A stretch of DNA of 64,000 nucleotides from Microcaldota archaeon (GTDB taxonomy: Archaea > Micrarchaeota > Micrarchaeia > Micrarchaeales > Micrarchaeaceae). The stretch spans positions 29,830 through 93,829 of the forward strand of contig JAKAPJ010000001.1 in the NCBI GenBank assembly GCA_021807115.1, written 5' to 3'. This document shows positions 32,894-42,397 of this stretch, one piece after another; the stretch's first letter is position 1; every line of letters begins with the position of its first letter. A program made the position numbers and the translations under genes. The notes below the pieces were generated by a model. It was not told where the DNA came from. It searched no databases and was given only the letters and a program-made list of their open reading frames with translations.

Positions 32894-33373
32894 TTAGTCC
32901 CTCTGGTCGTAGTCCACTGCGCTATCACTGCCCCTCTTCAGCACCAGTAGGCCGAATGCCTTCTTGATGTTGTCCGGCGCATAAGTATCAAAAAGCGTCC
33001 GGCCGATTTCCCTTACGCTCTTTCCTATACCCCCATCGCTTCCAAGAAGCGAGTGGTATTCTCTTTCTGCCACCATCACGATATATGTACCCTTTCCGTA
33101 TACTTCCTCTATCTCCCTGCAGTTGGCGATCTTGATCTCCAGTCCGCCCCTTACCGTTTCAGGAAGCGATGTCAGGGCATTTGTAGCATCCTGCAGCGCA
33201 GATGCAAGCCGTTCCTGTGGGACCGGCACAGAAAAAGAGTAGCGCTCGTAACTGTAACCCATGAGCGCAGGCACTTCCGTGGTCATCCCTGCTTTCCACT
33301 GGCCCCTACCTATTGCTTCTGCAAGCTTCTCCTCCTCACTCTTAGGTTTCTTGTCCCTTCTAAACCACGACAT
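32894..33373 (-). CDS. Hypothetical protein
   Basis: 159 residues, not recognised. It begins MSWFRRDKKPKSEEEKLAEA and contains YERYSFSVPVPQERLASALQ, GGLEIKIANCREIEEVYGKG and VLKRGSDSAVDYDQ near the end, suggesting one alpha/beta domain with a charged N-terminal helix. ATG 33373 was chosen over 33382 and 33412 because a TTTATGGTATTTA box lies about 27 nt upstream. It is convergent with the CBS remnant. Confidence 0.55.
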   Translation of the reverse strand: MSWFRRDKKPKSEEEKLAEAIGRGQWKAGMTTEVPALMGYSYERYSFSVPVPQERLASALQDATNALTSLPETVRGGLEIKIANCREIEEVYGKGTYIVMVAEREYHSLLGSDGGIGKSVREIGRTLFDTYAPDNIKKAFGLLVLKRGSDSAVDYDQRD

Positions 33374-33480
33374 TTTATCCATCCTATATAAGTGTTTATG
33401 GTATTTATTCATATCCCTCTCTAGTCAGACCCGCAGCCAGTCCCCAAGGCGCCCCTCTAAGGCTCGCGCTGGATCTTGCA

Positions 33481-33532
33481 TGAAAAATAAAAAACAGGAA
33501 AAGAGAAAATGCCTGCAGTAGTACCTGCAGGC
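33481..33532 (-). terminator. Hairpin plus T-rich terminator of the coiled-coil gene
   Basis: GCCTGCAG (33511-33518) pairs perfectly with CTGCAGGC (33525-33532) around a TAGTAC loop. On the minus strand the hairpin is followed by a T-rich run ending TTTTTTATTTTTC. It stands 28 nt after the stop of the gene ending at 33560, the position of a transcription terminator. Confidence 0.55.
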
Positions 33533-33559
33533 CAATGACCGTTTTCAGCCACTACTTAT

Positions 33560-34138
33560 CTACTGCAGCCTGGATACGACGTTGTCCTGCACCCAGTTGA
33601 CTATTCTGCTCGCTACGGTATCCCTCTCGGTGGCCTTGAGTCTCCTCTCTTCCCTGAGCAGCGCCTTCTTAGTTGCGACTACTGCAGCCCTTGCCTCGTT
33701 AAGAGACTCCACCGCCTCCGTCTCAGCCCTTGCCCTCTGGGCAACCTCGGCCTGCACCTTGGTTATGGCATCACGCGCCTCCTTTTCGGCCTGCTTTACC
33801 TTCGCGGCGTACTCTGCAAGTATGACCTGCCTCTTCGCCTCGTGTTCGGCTGCGGTTCCGGAAACCATCCCTTGCATGGACGCCTGGGACTCCGACAATG
33901 CGGCAATGTCCGCGGCAGCCTCCTTCTTGAGGGACGCCTTCACGGACTTGAGTTCCGCCCTCTTGGCAGTCCTTTCCTCCGCCTCCTTCTTCGCCTCTGC
34001 CCTTCTCGATTCCACCAGTGCTTTGCGGCTTGTCTGCAGCTTTGACACTTCCTCTGTAAGAGACTTCACTGTCTCCTGCAGCGAAGTTGCGCTTGTACTA
34101 GCCTTAGCAACCAGCGGGCTGTTTGTTGTCTGTGCCAT
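33560..34138 (-). CDS. Coiled-coil protein
   Basis: 192 residues with an almost uninterrupted heptad pattern of Ala, Glu, Lys and Arg from residue 20 to 175 (LQETVKSLTEEVSKLQTSRK, AERTAKRAELKSVKASLKKE, LREERRLKATERD). The end, RIVNWVQDNVVSRLQ, is a short amphipathic helix that could reach a membrane. Function unknown; a structural or tethering role is possible. A CACTTAAATATC box about 35-45 nt before the ATG is a likely promoter. Confidence 0.65.
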   Translation of the reverse strand: MAQTTNSPLVAKASTSATSLQETVKSLTEEVSKLQTSRKALVESRRAEAKKEAEERTAKRAELKSVKASLKKEAAADIAALSESQASMQGMVSGTAAEHEAKRQVILAEYAAKVKQAEKEARDAITKVQAEVAQRARAETEAVESLNEARAAVVATKKALLREERRLKATERDTVASRIVNWVQDNVVSRLQ

Positions 34139-34283
34139 GTATACACCTTGAGGTAGGAAGTGAATTTACCAGATATTTAAGTGTTGCGGAATGTACCAAA
34201 AATATGCGGCAGTTCTGTTATTCTGCCAAGCGCGTCCATTGTCGTATGCCAAACGTCCATAATCTGCCGAGGCCGCGTGCCCA

Positions 34284-37200
34284 TCATACATAATTGGCCA
34301 GGTTAAACTGCCCCACGGGCTTCTCCCCCCCTCCCACGTTGCCGAACACTGCCTGTATCTCGTCCTTGAGCAGCAGAATCCGCTGTTTTATGTATGGCTC
34401 CAAATCGTACCTATCGGAGAGCGCGATTGCCACGTTCAGGTACTTCTCTATTCCTCCCTTTGATATGGTGAGCACAAGCTTGCCCCCGCCACATCTTTCC
34501 CTCGTGCACTTGCCCTCGAGCGGAACCCTGCGGTATTTCGCATTGCACGACACGCACCTGAACGTCTGCCTGGAGAACGAGTGCAGGTTGCCCATCAGGT
34601 CTGGTATGAAGTGGCTCATTATCAGCCTCCTAGCAGTATCCGCCTTGTTTATCGTGTAGAGCTTGTCCATGAGGCTGAACTGCATGTCTATCTTCTCCTG
34701 CATGGTCTTGAGCTTCGTGTACATGCTTCTGTATGGGGCGTCATCCACGGCCGATGGCCCGGTCGCATGGGTGAAGCCAAGCTTGAAGTACGCCTCGGCC
34801 TTTCCCAACCTGCCCCTTACCAGTTCGAGCTTGGCATCGGACGGCGCGGCCATTGTGAGGGTCTTGTTGTAGAACTCCAGCCCGTAGGAATCCACCACTT
34901 CCATGTCGTGCACTTCGTCGTCAACCTCTTCAGGTATGACATGCAGCGTCATAATGAGCGGCGCATCCATGGTGCCGCCTATGGTGACCGGCAGGTACTT
35001 CTTCGAGAAGTTGAGCAATGCATCCAGCGCGAGCATGAGGGTGTCCTCGTCGCCGTCGCAGTTCCTCCGTCTTGCCGTTATGGTGTAAGGGTGAGCGAAG
35101 CCTACGCTTGCGTTCGTGAACCCTATTATCCTGCCGAGCACCCCGCACGACGTATGGGGCGACAGCGTTATCACGCAGTGGCCCACCAGTCCATCGATTT
35201 CGCTTATGTTGTAGAATGGCTTGAGCCTGTAGAACCTCTCGAGGAGGTCGTCCACGAATCTGGCAACCCTAAGCATGTAATCCCCGCCGCGCCTGTTTAT
35301 CACCACGTCCTGGTGTCTCATCTCCACCAGCTGGTCGTCGCGCTCCAGTTCGTTACCCAGGTAGTCGTGGGTGTACCCAAGCTCCCTGAGCCTCCCTACG
35401 CTTGTCCCTATCTCCTTGGGGTAGAAGTGTGTCATCGGTGCGTCAGTGGCGTCAAATCGCGCCGTCCCGTCCTTGAATATGTTCACTCCCCGATTCCCGC
35501 GCAGTATCCCCTTCTCTAGCGGCTCTGATATCTTGTCTGCGCTTACCAGCCCCTTCACCCCCTTGAACGCCTTTGGCAGGGTCTGTATCCCAACGTTCTT
35601 CATTGCGTTGTCTATGGCCTCAGAGAGATTCACCTTCCTAATGTCGTAGCCGTCGGTTCTGGATTTGCACACTGGGCATGCACTGCTCGTTGTCATTCTA
35701 CCGCATATCTTGCATACCCTTTCCAGATATCCCCTAGCGCCATGCGTCCTGCAGTATGGGGATATTATCAGTTCGCCTCCCATCTTGCAACGGTACCTGG
35801 CTATAACAAGGTCTACAGATACGTTGCCAAACTTTCTCTTGTCGTTCATATACGACTTGTAAACGTTCCTCTCCTTGCCGCCATGCTCCCCTATCGGGAA
35901 CAGCACGTTGGGTGCCGGCTTCATCAGCCTCTCCTTTGCTTTTTCGGGACGCCCTATCCTCCCCCCCACCCTCGTGGCTCTCTTCATTATCCTAAAGGGC
36001 GCCACGGAGTTGACAATGTCCAGCCCTCCATCCCCTGCATATCGTTCCAGCACTTTGGCATCAAGGTGCACCATCCCCTCCCTCGCAAATCCCAGGGAGG
36101 CGACAAGGCTCTGTGCGTCGTCGTTGCTCACCTTTATGTACGTCCCGTCATCAAAGTGGGGTATGCATAGCCGTTCAAATGCCTCCCTAAATTCCGTATC
36201 AGGCGCCTTCATGCTGACCGATGCTATGTCGAAGAGGCTATTGCCTGAAGCCTCCAAATCTGCACATAGCACAGCTTCTGCTATCCTCCTAATCTGTTCC
36301 GCGCGCACGTCGGAATAGTCGTATATGAATCTGGGGTGCATCGGCACTCCGTATGCATTGGAGAGTTCGAACGCTGCCTTGAACGACGGTACCTCTATCG
36401 TGCCTCCGAATCCCGCCGCACGCAGCTGCCCCTCCCAGTACTCCTCCACGTAGCTTGTTGGCGCCAGCGGCGTGTTGGTTTTCTTGAAGTCTCCGTATGT
36501 GACGAGCATGTCTCCTACTGATAGTATCTTAGATATCTGGCTGGCCACTGCCTTTGCCTGGTCTATGCCGTTTACCCTGAACGCCTCCCCACTCTTGAGC
36601 TTCACGAACGGCCCCTCTATGCTGTCCACCGGCGTGGCTATGCATCCCTTCCCTGGCTTCTCTATCCTCATTTGAGTGCCGGTCGCTATGAACTCGTCAA
36701 GTATGTACATCGTTGCGGGGCTGAACCCCTTTGCAGCTATCCCGGTCATTCTTGACCTCCCATACCTCAACCTGAAGCTTCCAGGGTACTCCGGGTACGC
36801 CAGAACCGGCCTGCCGGCCACCATCTCCTGCAGGAACACTGCGACATTCTTCTCCTCTTTCGCCTGGGCCACACCTGTAGTCTTGTTCGCCGGGATTACA
36901 TTGGCAAGCCAGCTCCAGTCGAGTCCCGCCGCCTTCGTGTGCTTCATCACGCTCTTAGCCTTCTGCGCTATGCCCTCGCATATCACTAGGCCTATGCCCC
37001 CCCTTATCTTGTTTGTCATTATCTGCTCCTTGCCGGCAGCGTCCAGCCTCTTGACGTTCCTGTGCGTGCCTACCTCTATGTCCTCTGTCGGGACCCCGTC
37101 AACGCATACTGGGCAGCTCTCTATTATGGTTCTCATGTCCTGTTCGCTTGGCAGGTACTGGAGCCTTGCCTTCTTGGAATGATACAGCAGCATTTCCTCT

Positions 37201-37751
37201 ATGCAGCGCTCGACCTCGGAGGGAGTGGGTCTGTAAACACCTATATTGAAGAACTGTCTGCTGTAGTCGGCAAGGGCGACCGAAAGCGCTGCGCTCGTGC
37301 CGCCCGCGCCCCTTATCGGTCCGGCATAGAGTACGGAAATATAGTCTGTTCCGTCATAGTTCTTGTGCAGTTCTATGCCCTGCAGCCCCTCTGTAGGTGC
37401 CACGAGCACACCTTCGGTCAGTATTGACAGGCCCGCTCGTGTCGCAAGCGTGAGCCTTTTTTGCACTTCCATGTCGAATTTATGGTTTGTGCAAATCTCC
37501 TTTACTACTGAAAATGAAAGAGCCTGCCTTGTCGCATCCGGCGCCTCTTTCATTCTGGTCCTTATAGAATCCCCCAGTCCCTCTATCCCTATAATCCCCT
37601 CTACCCTGGCCGCCAGGTCTGGCGCAGCTTTTATCTCAACCACCAGCTCAGGGTCGTATCCCTTGGACCTGGCTTCTGCAGCCACCATGTTTATCTCGTC
37701 GAACTTCTTCGACAACCTATCAAAATAATCATCGTTCTCCAAAGCGTCCAC
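34284..37751 (-). CDS. polC: DNA polymerase D large subunit DP2
   Basis: 1155 residues, matching intein-free DP2. N-terminal region (GLQGIELHKNYDGTDYISVL, AGPIRGAGGTSAALSVALAD), zinc-binding CPVC pairs, the catalytic double-psi barrel with NCDGDEDTLML and ALLNFSKKYLP, a C-terminal zinc ribbon (CVSCNAKYRRVP, CTRERCGGGKL) and a terminal PIP-like QFNLANYV. DP2 is the polymerase subunit of the archaeal two-subunit replicase. GTG start 1 nt after the DP1 stop; the two are one operon. No intein is present at the usual sites. Confidence 0.97.
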   Translation of the reverse strand: MDALENDDYFDRLSKKFDEINMVAAEARSKGYDPELVVEIKAAPDLAARVEGIIGIEGLGDSIRTRMKEAPDATRQALSFSVVKEICTNHKFDMEVQKRLTLATRAGLSILTEGVLVAPTEGLQGIELHKNYDGTDYISVLYAGPIRGAGGTSAALSVALADYSRQFFNIGVYRPTPSEVERCIEEMLLYHSKKARLQYLPSEQDMRTIIESCPVCVDGVPTEDIEVGTHRNVKRLDAAGKEQIMTNKIRGGIGLVICEGIAQKAKSVMKHTKAAGLDWSWLANVIPANKTTGVAQAKEEKNVAVFLQEMVAGRPVLAYPEYPGSFRLRYGRSRMTGIAAKGFSPATMYILDEFIATGTQMRIEKPGKGCIATPVDSIEGPFVKLKSGEAFRVNGIDQAKAVASQISKILSVGDMLVTYGDFKKTNTPLAPTSYVEEYWEGQLRAAGFGGTIEVPSFKAAFELSNAYGVPMHPRFIYDYSDVRAEQIRRIAEAVLCADLEASGNSLFDIASVSMKAPDTEFREAFERLCIPHFDDGTYIKVSNDDAQSLVASLGFAREGMVHLDAKVLERYAGDGGLDIVNSVAPFRIMKRATRVGGRIGRPEKAKERLMKPAPNVLFPIGEHGGKERNVYKSYMNDKRKFGNVSVDLVIARYRCKMGGELIISPYCRTHGARGYLERVCKICGRMTTSSACPVCKSRTDGYDIRKVNLSEAIDNAMKNVGIQTLPKAFKGVKGLVSADKISEPLEKGILRGNRGVNIFKDGTARFDATDAPMTHFYPKEIGTSVGRLRELGYTHDYLGNELERDDQLVEMRHQDVVINRRGGDYMLRVARFVDDLLERFYRLKPFYNISEIDGLVGHCVITLSPHTSCGVLGRIIGFTNASVGFAHPYTITARRRNCDGDEDTLMLALDALLNFSKKYLPVTIGGTMDAPLIMTLHVIPEEVDDEVHDMEVVDSYGLEFYNKTLTMAAPSDAKLELVRGRLGKAEAYFKLGFTHATGPSAVDDAPYRSMYTKLKTMQEKIDMQFSLMDKLYTINKADTARRLIMSHFIPDLMGNLHSFSRQTFRCVSCNAKYRRVPLEGKCTRERCGGGKLVLTISKGGIEKYLNVAIALSDRYDLEPYIKQRILLLKDEIQAVFGNVGGGEKPVGQFNLANYV

Positions 37752-37752
37752 C

Positions 37753-39270
37753 CTACGTACCCACGCCGAAATCTATCGTTATGAAATTGCGGCTCTTCAG
37801 CTCGCACACAGGCATAACGCAGGGGGTGGGCATGTGCCCCTGCTTTATCTGGAAGTCGGTCCTTGCCTGCCATGTCCCGCTGTTGACTATGTCCACGCCA
37901 TGATAGTTTGCAAGGCCGTTTTTGTGTATGTGCCCCATGTGGAGTATGTCCGGTACCTTCTTTATCACTAAGTTGTCATCCTTGCTGGGCACTATGACGT
38001 TTCCCCCGTAGACGGGAGACAGGTGCCTGCGTTTCAGCAGCTCTATCATTGCTTTCTCTGGCTGTGCATAGCTTGTGCCCGGCACGGCCCTGATTATGGA
38101 ATCCAACGAGGTTCCGTGGTACGAGAGTACATCCATACCGTGCAGGTTAAGGTAACACGGGTTCGATACTATGTGCACATTTGGCTTGGCGAAGTCCTTT
38201 ATGAGGTCCGTGGTGAGCGGCGGCTGCGGCTCGGCGCGCTGCACAGCATCGTGGTTGCCCGGGAGCACGAACACCTCGATGTAATCCGGCATTGCATCTA
38301 TGAAGTTGAACAGCTCCCGGTACTGCGCATACACATCAAGTATGGCCAAGTCCTGCTCCTGCCCCGGGTATACTCCTATCCCGTCCGCCACGTCGCCTGC
38401 CATCACTACGTACTTTATCTTTCCGGCGATGTCCTTGTGCTTGCTGTTAACATTGCCGTTAAGCCACTCAATCATCTGCCTGAAGTTCTTTTCCATGAAC
38501 CTCTTGCTGCCAATATGTATGTCGGACATGAATGCGATAGCTATGTCCTCCTCGGCTTTTTTGCGCTCTTTTATCGCAACATCTGGCCATATTATCTCGT
38601 CAGCATAAACAAACTCCCCTGACACCTTCCCCTTTATCGCTATAACCTCGTCGGTGATGATGCTTCCCGCCTTCTCAAACAGGTCTCTAGACCTCTGGGA
38701 AGAGCCGTTCATGAACATTACCTTAGCGTCACCGGTCTCGTCATCCATCCTCATAAATATGTTGCCCTTCGCCGTCCTTGACGTGCTGACAACGACCCCT
38801 ATTATGCACACCTCCCTGCCTGTTGTGTAGTTCTTCAACAGCTCCAGGCTCTGTGCAAATCCGTATATCCCCGCGCGGTTTGCCTCTATGAAGCTCCTTA
38901 TTTTCTTGAGCCTGTTCCTGAAGTAGTTTACGAAGTCCATCGATGTGCCTTCCGCACGGTCCGCCGGCGTATTGTCTATTTTGTAGTTCGAGCCAACGTC
39001 CGCGGACATGGGTTTGAAGTCCGCCGAGCGGCTTACTTCTATAGGCAGGGGGACTTTGTCCACCTTCATCCCGTCTATGATCTTGCGCATATACGCAGAA
39101 TCCACTATTGTCAGAGTGCTCGCATCCTTGCGCGCCTCTAGCAGCCTTGAGGCTAGCAGGTCTATGTCAACCCCGCTGATAAGTGAAGCGTCAATCTGCC
39201 CTGAAAGCACTATCTTGGAGTTTGCAAGAACCCTAACCAGTTCGCCAACCGGGTCCTTTTCGGCAGGCAT
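37753..39270 (-). CDS. polB: DNA polymerase D small subunit DP1
   Basis: 505 residues. The N-terminal region is helical, then an OB fold (EVCIIGVVVSTSRTAKGN, MFMNGSSQRS) and a calcineurin-like phosphoesterase domain (AFMSDIHIGSKRF, MAGDVADGIGVYPGQE, LPGNHDAV, SYHGTSLD, HMGHIHKNG) that gives the Mre11-like 3'-5' proofreading exonuclease. ATG 39270 begins 2 nt after the UPF0147 stop; the longer frame to 39312 overlaps that gene. The three genes form one operon. Confidence 0.96.
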   Translation of the reverse strand: MPAEKDPVGELVRVLANSKIVLSGQIDASLISGVDIDLLASRLLEARKDASTLTIVDSAYMRKIIDGMKVDKVPLPIEVSRSADFKPMSADVGSNYKIDNTPADRAEGTSMDFVNYFRNRLKKIRSFIEANRAGIYGFAQSLELLKNYTTGREVCIIGVVVSTSRTAKGNIFMRMDDETGDAKVMFMNGSSQRSRDLFEKAGSIITDEVIAIKGKVSGEFVYADEIIWPDVAIKERKKAEEDIAIAFMSDIHIGSKRFMEKNFRQMIEWLNGNVNSKHKDIAGKIKYVVMAGDVADGIGVYPGQEQDLAILDVYAQYRELFNFIDAMPDYIEVFVLPGNHDAVQRAEPQPPLTTDLIKDFAKPNVHIVSNPCYLNLHGMDVLSYHGTSLDSIIRAVPGTSYAQPEKAMIELLKRRHLSPVYGGNVIVPSKDDNLVIKKVPDILHMGHIHKNGLANYHGVDIVNSGTWQARTDFQIKQGHMPTPCVMPVCELKSRNFITIDFGVGT

Positions 39271-39272
39271 GC

Positions 39273-39542
39273 TCAATCTTTTATAGACTCCAGCATGCTC
39301 AGTATGTTCCATATAACGGTACGTGCCTGCGGTGGCAGGTTTATGTCGCTGCTCACATAATCTATGTTATAGATTGCCGCAGATATCCTTACCGTATAAT
39401 CCCCCTCCGCATTGAGTTTGGTCTTGGCTTCCGTGACCGCGCTCCGTACGTTCTTCGGCACCGAAGTGTCGTTTATCAGGGAATCCATGCTCTTGGTTAT
39501 CTGTTCGATAGCCTCTACCTGTTTCTTTTCGTCTTTTGCCAT
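39273..39542 (-). CDS. UPF0147 family protein
   Basis: 89 residues. The sequence MAKDEKKQVEAIEQI, DSLINDTSVPKNVRSAVTEA, YNIDYVSSDINLPPQARTVI and IWNILSMLESI fits the small archaeal UPF0147 family, whose role is unknown. It overlaps no other gene and leads the polymerase D operon with 2 nt before dp1, suggesting a link to replication or simply cotranscription. ATG 39542; an alternative upstream start is at 39551. Confidence 0.85.
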   Translation of the reverse strand: MAKDEKKQVEAIEQITKSMDSLINDTSVPKNVRSAVTEAKTKLNAEGDYTVRISAAIYNIDYVSSDINLPPQARTVIWNILSMLESIKD

Positions 39543-39675
39543 AGGATTCACCTCCCCAAAAATTTAGTGCACCAAATATAGTTTGGGCTAGTATAACAGG
39601 ATTATACGTTAAAAATATATTTATACCTATTTGATTCTTCTGAGCTTAAAGCGTAAGGGGGCTAAATAAAACCGG

Positions 39676-40614
39676 CTAGGCATCCCGCGGCAGCGTGCGC
39701 CTGTTTTTGTGCCCAAGTACATGCCTTGCATCTCGATTCTCGCATGCACTTCCATACGGCTCTACCTGTATTGTCGTGTGCGAAATGCCGAACGTTCTCC
39801 AAAGGTGTTCATCTATCGCCTCAGATATCATGTGTGCGCTGCTTAGTTTGGTGTCGTTTATCTCCACATGCATCATTGCAAATACCATGTCTGAACACGT
39901 GCGCCACACATGTATATCATGTACGCCGCGCACCCCATTCACTCCCAGTACAGCATTGCGCAGCGCCTTGGCGTCTATGTCGTAGGGCGCGGACTCCAGC
40001 AGTATCGAAAGTGAGCTGCGTATTATGGAATATGCGCTGAATACTATTATCGCTGCTATGATCAGGCTTATGATGGCGTCTACGGCATAAAGCCCCGTGA
40101 ATAGTATTACGACCCCGCCGATTATGACGCCCATGGACGAAAGTGCGTCCCCTGCCACGTGCACGAACGCACTCCTTATGTTGAGGTTTTCGTCATGCTG
40201 CAGCAGGTACGCGGAATATAGGTTGCCAAGCAGCCCTATGAATGCGGTAATCAACATCGGAACGCTGCTGACAACGTGGCTTCCATCAAGCCTGTGTATT
40301 GCATCGTACCCGATAAGCAGGGCCATGGCAAGCAACAGGCAGCCATTCGCCAGCGCTGCAAATACCTCTGTGCGGTGGAATCCGAACGTGAACTGTGGCT
40401 TAGTGGCGCGCATCGCTATCCATATAGTAACAAGCGACACGCCAATCGAAATTAGGTCGGAGAAGACATGTATGCCGTCCCCGAGGATAGCGAGGCTTCC
40501 GGAAAGATACCACCCTGCAAGCTCCACCGCAAGCACCAATGCGGTGACAAAGAAAGTCGTTACGAGTACGGTAGGCAGCCTGTCGCCAGGCCCTGCCACA
40601 TGTGAATCAGCCAT
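39676..40614 (-). CDS. Cation diffusion facilitator (zinc/metal efflux)
   Basis: 312 residues with six membrane helices. Helix II carries AILGDGIHVFSDLISIGVS (HxxxD zinc site), FGFHRTEVFAALANG follows, helix V has HVAGDALSSMGVI (HxxxD). The cytosolic domain ends GVNGVRGVHDIHVWRTCSD, with metal-binding HDIHVW. These proteins exchange Zn2+ or a similar metal for protons. Normal length and motifs. Upstream is the VIT-type transporter gene. Confidence 0.92.
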   Translation of the reverse strand: MADSHVAGPGDRLPTVLVTTFFVTALVLAVELAGWYLSGSLAILGDGIHVFSDLISIGVSLVTIWIAMRATKPQFTFGFHRTEVFAALANGCLLLAMALLIGYDAIHRLDGSHVVSSVPMLITAFIGLLGNLYSAYLLQHDENLNIRSAFVHVAGDALSSMGVIIGGVVILFTGLYAVDAIISLIIAAIIVFSAYSIIRSSLSILLESAPYDIDAKALRNAVLGVNGVRGVHDIHVWRTCSDMVFAMMHVEINDTKLSSAHMISEAIDEHLWRTFGISHTTIQVEPYGSACENRDARHVLGHKNRRTLPRDA

Positions 40615-40696
40615 TCCTATCCCTGATTGGATAATAAACCAACATATTCAACGTTTCCGGCGGCGCCCCTTGCCGTGCAATGTACTGCACATACGC

Positions 40697-41629
40697 TCAA
40701 ACGGGCAGGTGCATGACCGCCCTTGCGTATACCCCTATCAATATCGTTATAGCAGCTATGCCTAGTGATATAAGCAGGGTCCTAGATACGCGAACAAATA
40801 TGCTGGTATCGCTTATTACCGCGATTATCGTGGAAATTACGGTGAGTGCTATTGCAGTTATGACCACAGATAGCATTATACCCGGTGTACCGGAGAATCC
40901 TAGCGCGAAGGGCGCAAGTGGAAACAAGGTACCTATGAAGTATGTCACCCCCACGTAAATCCCAGACCTCAGTGCCGCATTCTTGTCGGCTTCACCCTTC
41001 TTCTTGTTTATCGTCATTTCGTATTCTGTGGAGAGGTACGCGCCCCCTCCCATGGAAAGTGTGCCTGCAACTGCAACTATTATGCCGCCCACCAGTATAA
41101 GCAGCGGGTTATTTAGTGCTGCGGCAAGTCCCACAACGACGCCTAGCAGTTCCACAAGCCCATCGTTCATACCAAACGCTACATCCCTTATGTTGTTTAT
41201 GATCTTGCCGTATCCTATAACTGCATCCTCTAGCACCCTTTCGTTGTATTCCTCATCCCTGTCTATGTACCCTATTATTGCCGCCTCCCTGCTGTCCAAC
41301 GGCTCCTTCTTGAGGAATGCCTCAAATCCGCGCTCGAGCTGCATCTCAAAATATTCTATGATCTTTACGGTGAGCGCGAGCCCTACTATCCTCCTAAGCA
41401 AGATTGTCATTTCCGTGTACAGCCCGACTCTTTCGTCGGGCACCCGCATGCCGTTGAGTTTGAGCAGCTTTTCGTAGCCCCCGCGGTGCGACTCCTCCAT
41501 CTTAGCCAGTTTCTCAAGTATCTTCTTCAGCTGTGGGTTGTCCTCCTTATGCGCCAGCCTCGCGTATACCTCCCGGTGCAGGTTCTCGTTGTTGTACAGC
41601 TTCCTCAGATAGTTTTCTTTTTCGTCCAT
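40697..41629 (-). CDS. Ferritin-like domain fused to VIT1/CCC1-type iron transporter
   Basis: 310 residues. The N-terminal 125 residues are a ferritin-like four-helix segment with metal ligand pattern (NNENLHREVYARLAHKEDNP, KMEESHRGGYEKL, EYFEMQLERGFEAFL, YIDRDEEYNERVLEDA). The C-terminal half is a five-helix VIT domain (FGMNDGLVELLGVVVGLAAA, GGAYLSTEYE, then hydrophobic helices). Such fusions (MbfA-like) bind Fe2+ and export it. The pairing with a CDF pump suggests metal detoxification. Confidence 0.87.
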   Translation of the reverse strand: MDEKENYLRKLYNNENLHREVYARLAHKEDNPQLKKILEKLAKMEESHRGGYEKLLKLNGMRVPDERVGLYTEMTILLRRIVGLALTVKIIEYFEMQLERGFEAFLKKEPLDSREAAIIGYIDRDEEYNERVLEDAVIGYGKIINNIRDVAFGMNDGLVELLGVVVGLAAALNNPLLILVGGIIVAVAGTLSMGGGAYLSTEYEMTINKKKGEADKNAALRSGIYVGVTYFIGTLFPLAPFALGFSGTPGIMLSVVITAIALTVISTIIAVISDTSIFVRVSRTLLISLGIAAITILIGVYARAVMHLPV

Positions 41630-41670
41630 CCGGTCCCCCCAATGGTAATTAGGGGAAGGGCGTTAAAACA

Positions 41671-42288
41671 TTATAAGCTTTGCACTTTTGCATCATGCCT
41701 GGCAGATACACCTATCCTTATGAACTGGCCCTTCTCTATGCAACTGGCAGGTGTCATCCCTGCGCGTTTCACAATTTCATAGACATCCGCCTTGTCTACA
41801 GAATGCGATGGCACTGCAACTTTGTATGGCAGGCCAAGGCGCCTAGAGTTGAATTCGTAAATCCTAATCTCCCCATTTCTGGCAAGGAAATGGCTCAGGT
41901 ATCTAAGCGACTCTTCCTGTTTGGCCCAGTGGTGGAATGACAGTGCAGAAAATATCAGCCCGAACTTCCTCCTGAATGGTATGCGGGTGCTTGATCCGGC
42001 GGCCAGATGCACATTGCCGAATTTCCGCGTTTCGAGTGAGGCAATCCACAGCATCTGCTTGGACGGGTCCACCGCGTATATCCCTTCGAACATACCCGAT
42101 GCGGCAAGTCTTGCCGGTACTGTCCCGGGGCCCGTGCCTACATCCAGTATATCCCTAGGTCCAACTCCGTGCAGGTCCCTACACACGAAGTCATAGAAGC
42201 CGCTCATTTGTGGTATTAAGGTAAGCAAGGAATAGAGCGGTGCAGTAACATATCCAAACCTCTCGTCGCCATCAGAATAATCATTCAT
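41671..42288 (-). CDS. SAM-dependent class I methyltransferase
   Basis: 205 residues. Motif I is DILDVGTGPGTVPARL, then YAVDPSKQMLWIA (motif II), SSTRIPFRRKFGLIFSALSF (motif III/IV) and FHHWAKQEESLRYLSHFLA. It resembles the UbiE/small-molecule methyltransferase group; substrate unknown. The substrate lid LPYKVAVPSHSVDKADVYEI is short. It is divergent from dcd. Confidence 0.8.
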   Translation of the reverse strand: MNDYSDGDERFGYVTAPLYSLLTLIPQMSGFYDFVCRDLHGVGPRDILDVGTGPGTVPARLAASGMFEGIYAVDPSKQMLWIASLETRKFGNVHLAAGSSTRIPFRRKFGLIFSALSFHHWAKQEESLRYLSHFLARNGEIRIYEFNSRRLGLPYKVAVPSHSVDKADVYEIVKRAGMTPASCIEKGQFIRIGVSARHDAKVQSL

Positions 42289-42397
42289 TCATAACACACA
42301 GCATAATGCAACTTTGTCAATTAATACGTTTCGCGTTGCACAAGAAAGTTTCAATAGGTTTTTATTACATATCAGCCAATTATGGGTCGGGGGAGCT

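Noticed and set aside
34581-35519. 312-residue frame antisense to DP2
   Set aside because: Lies fully inside the highly conserved DP2 gene; composition is a mirror of DP2 codon bias and no family features.
34284-37751. Possible intein in DP2
   Set aside because: Motif NCDGDEDTLML and surrounding blocks are uninterrupted and total length is normal.
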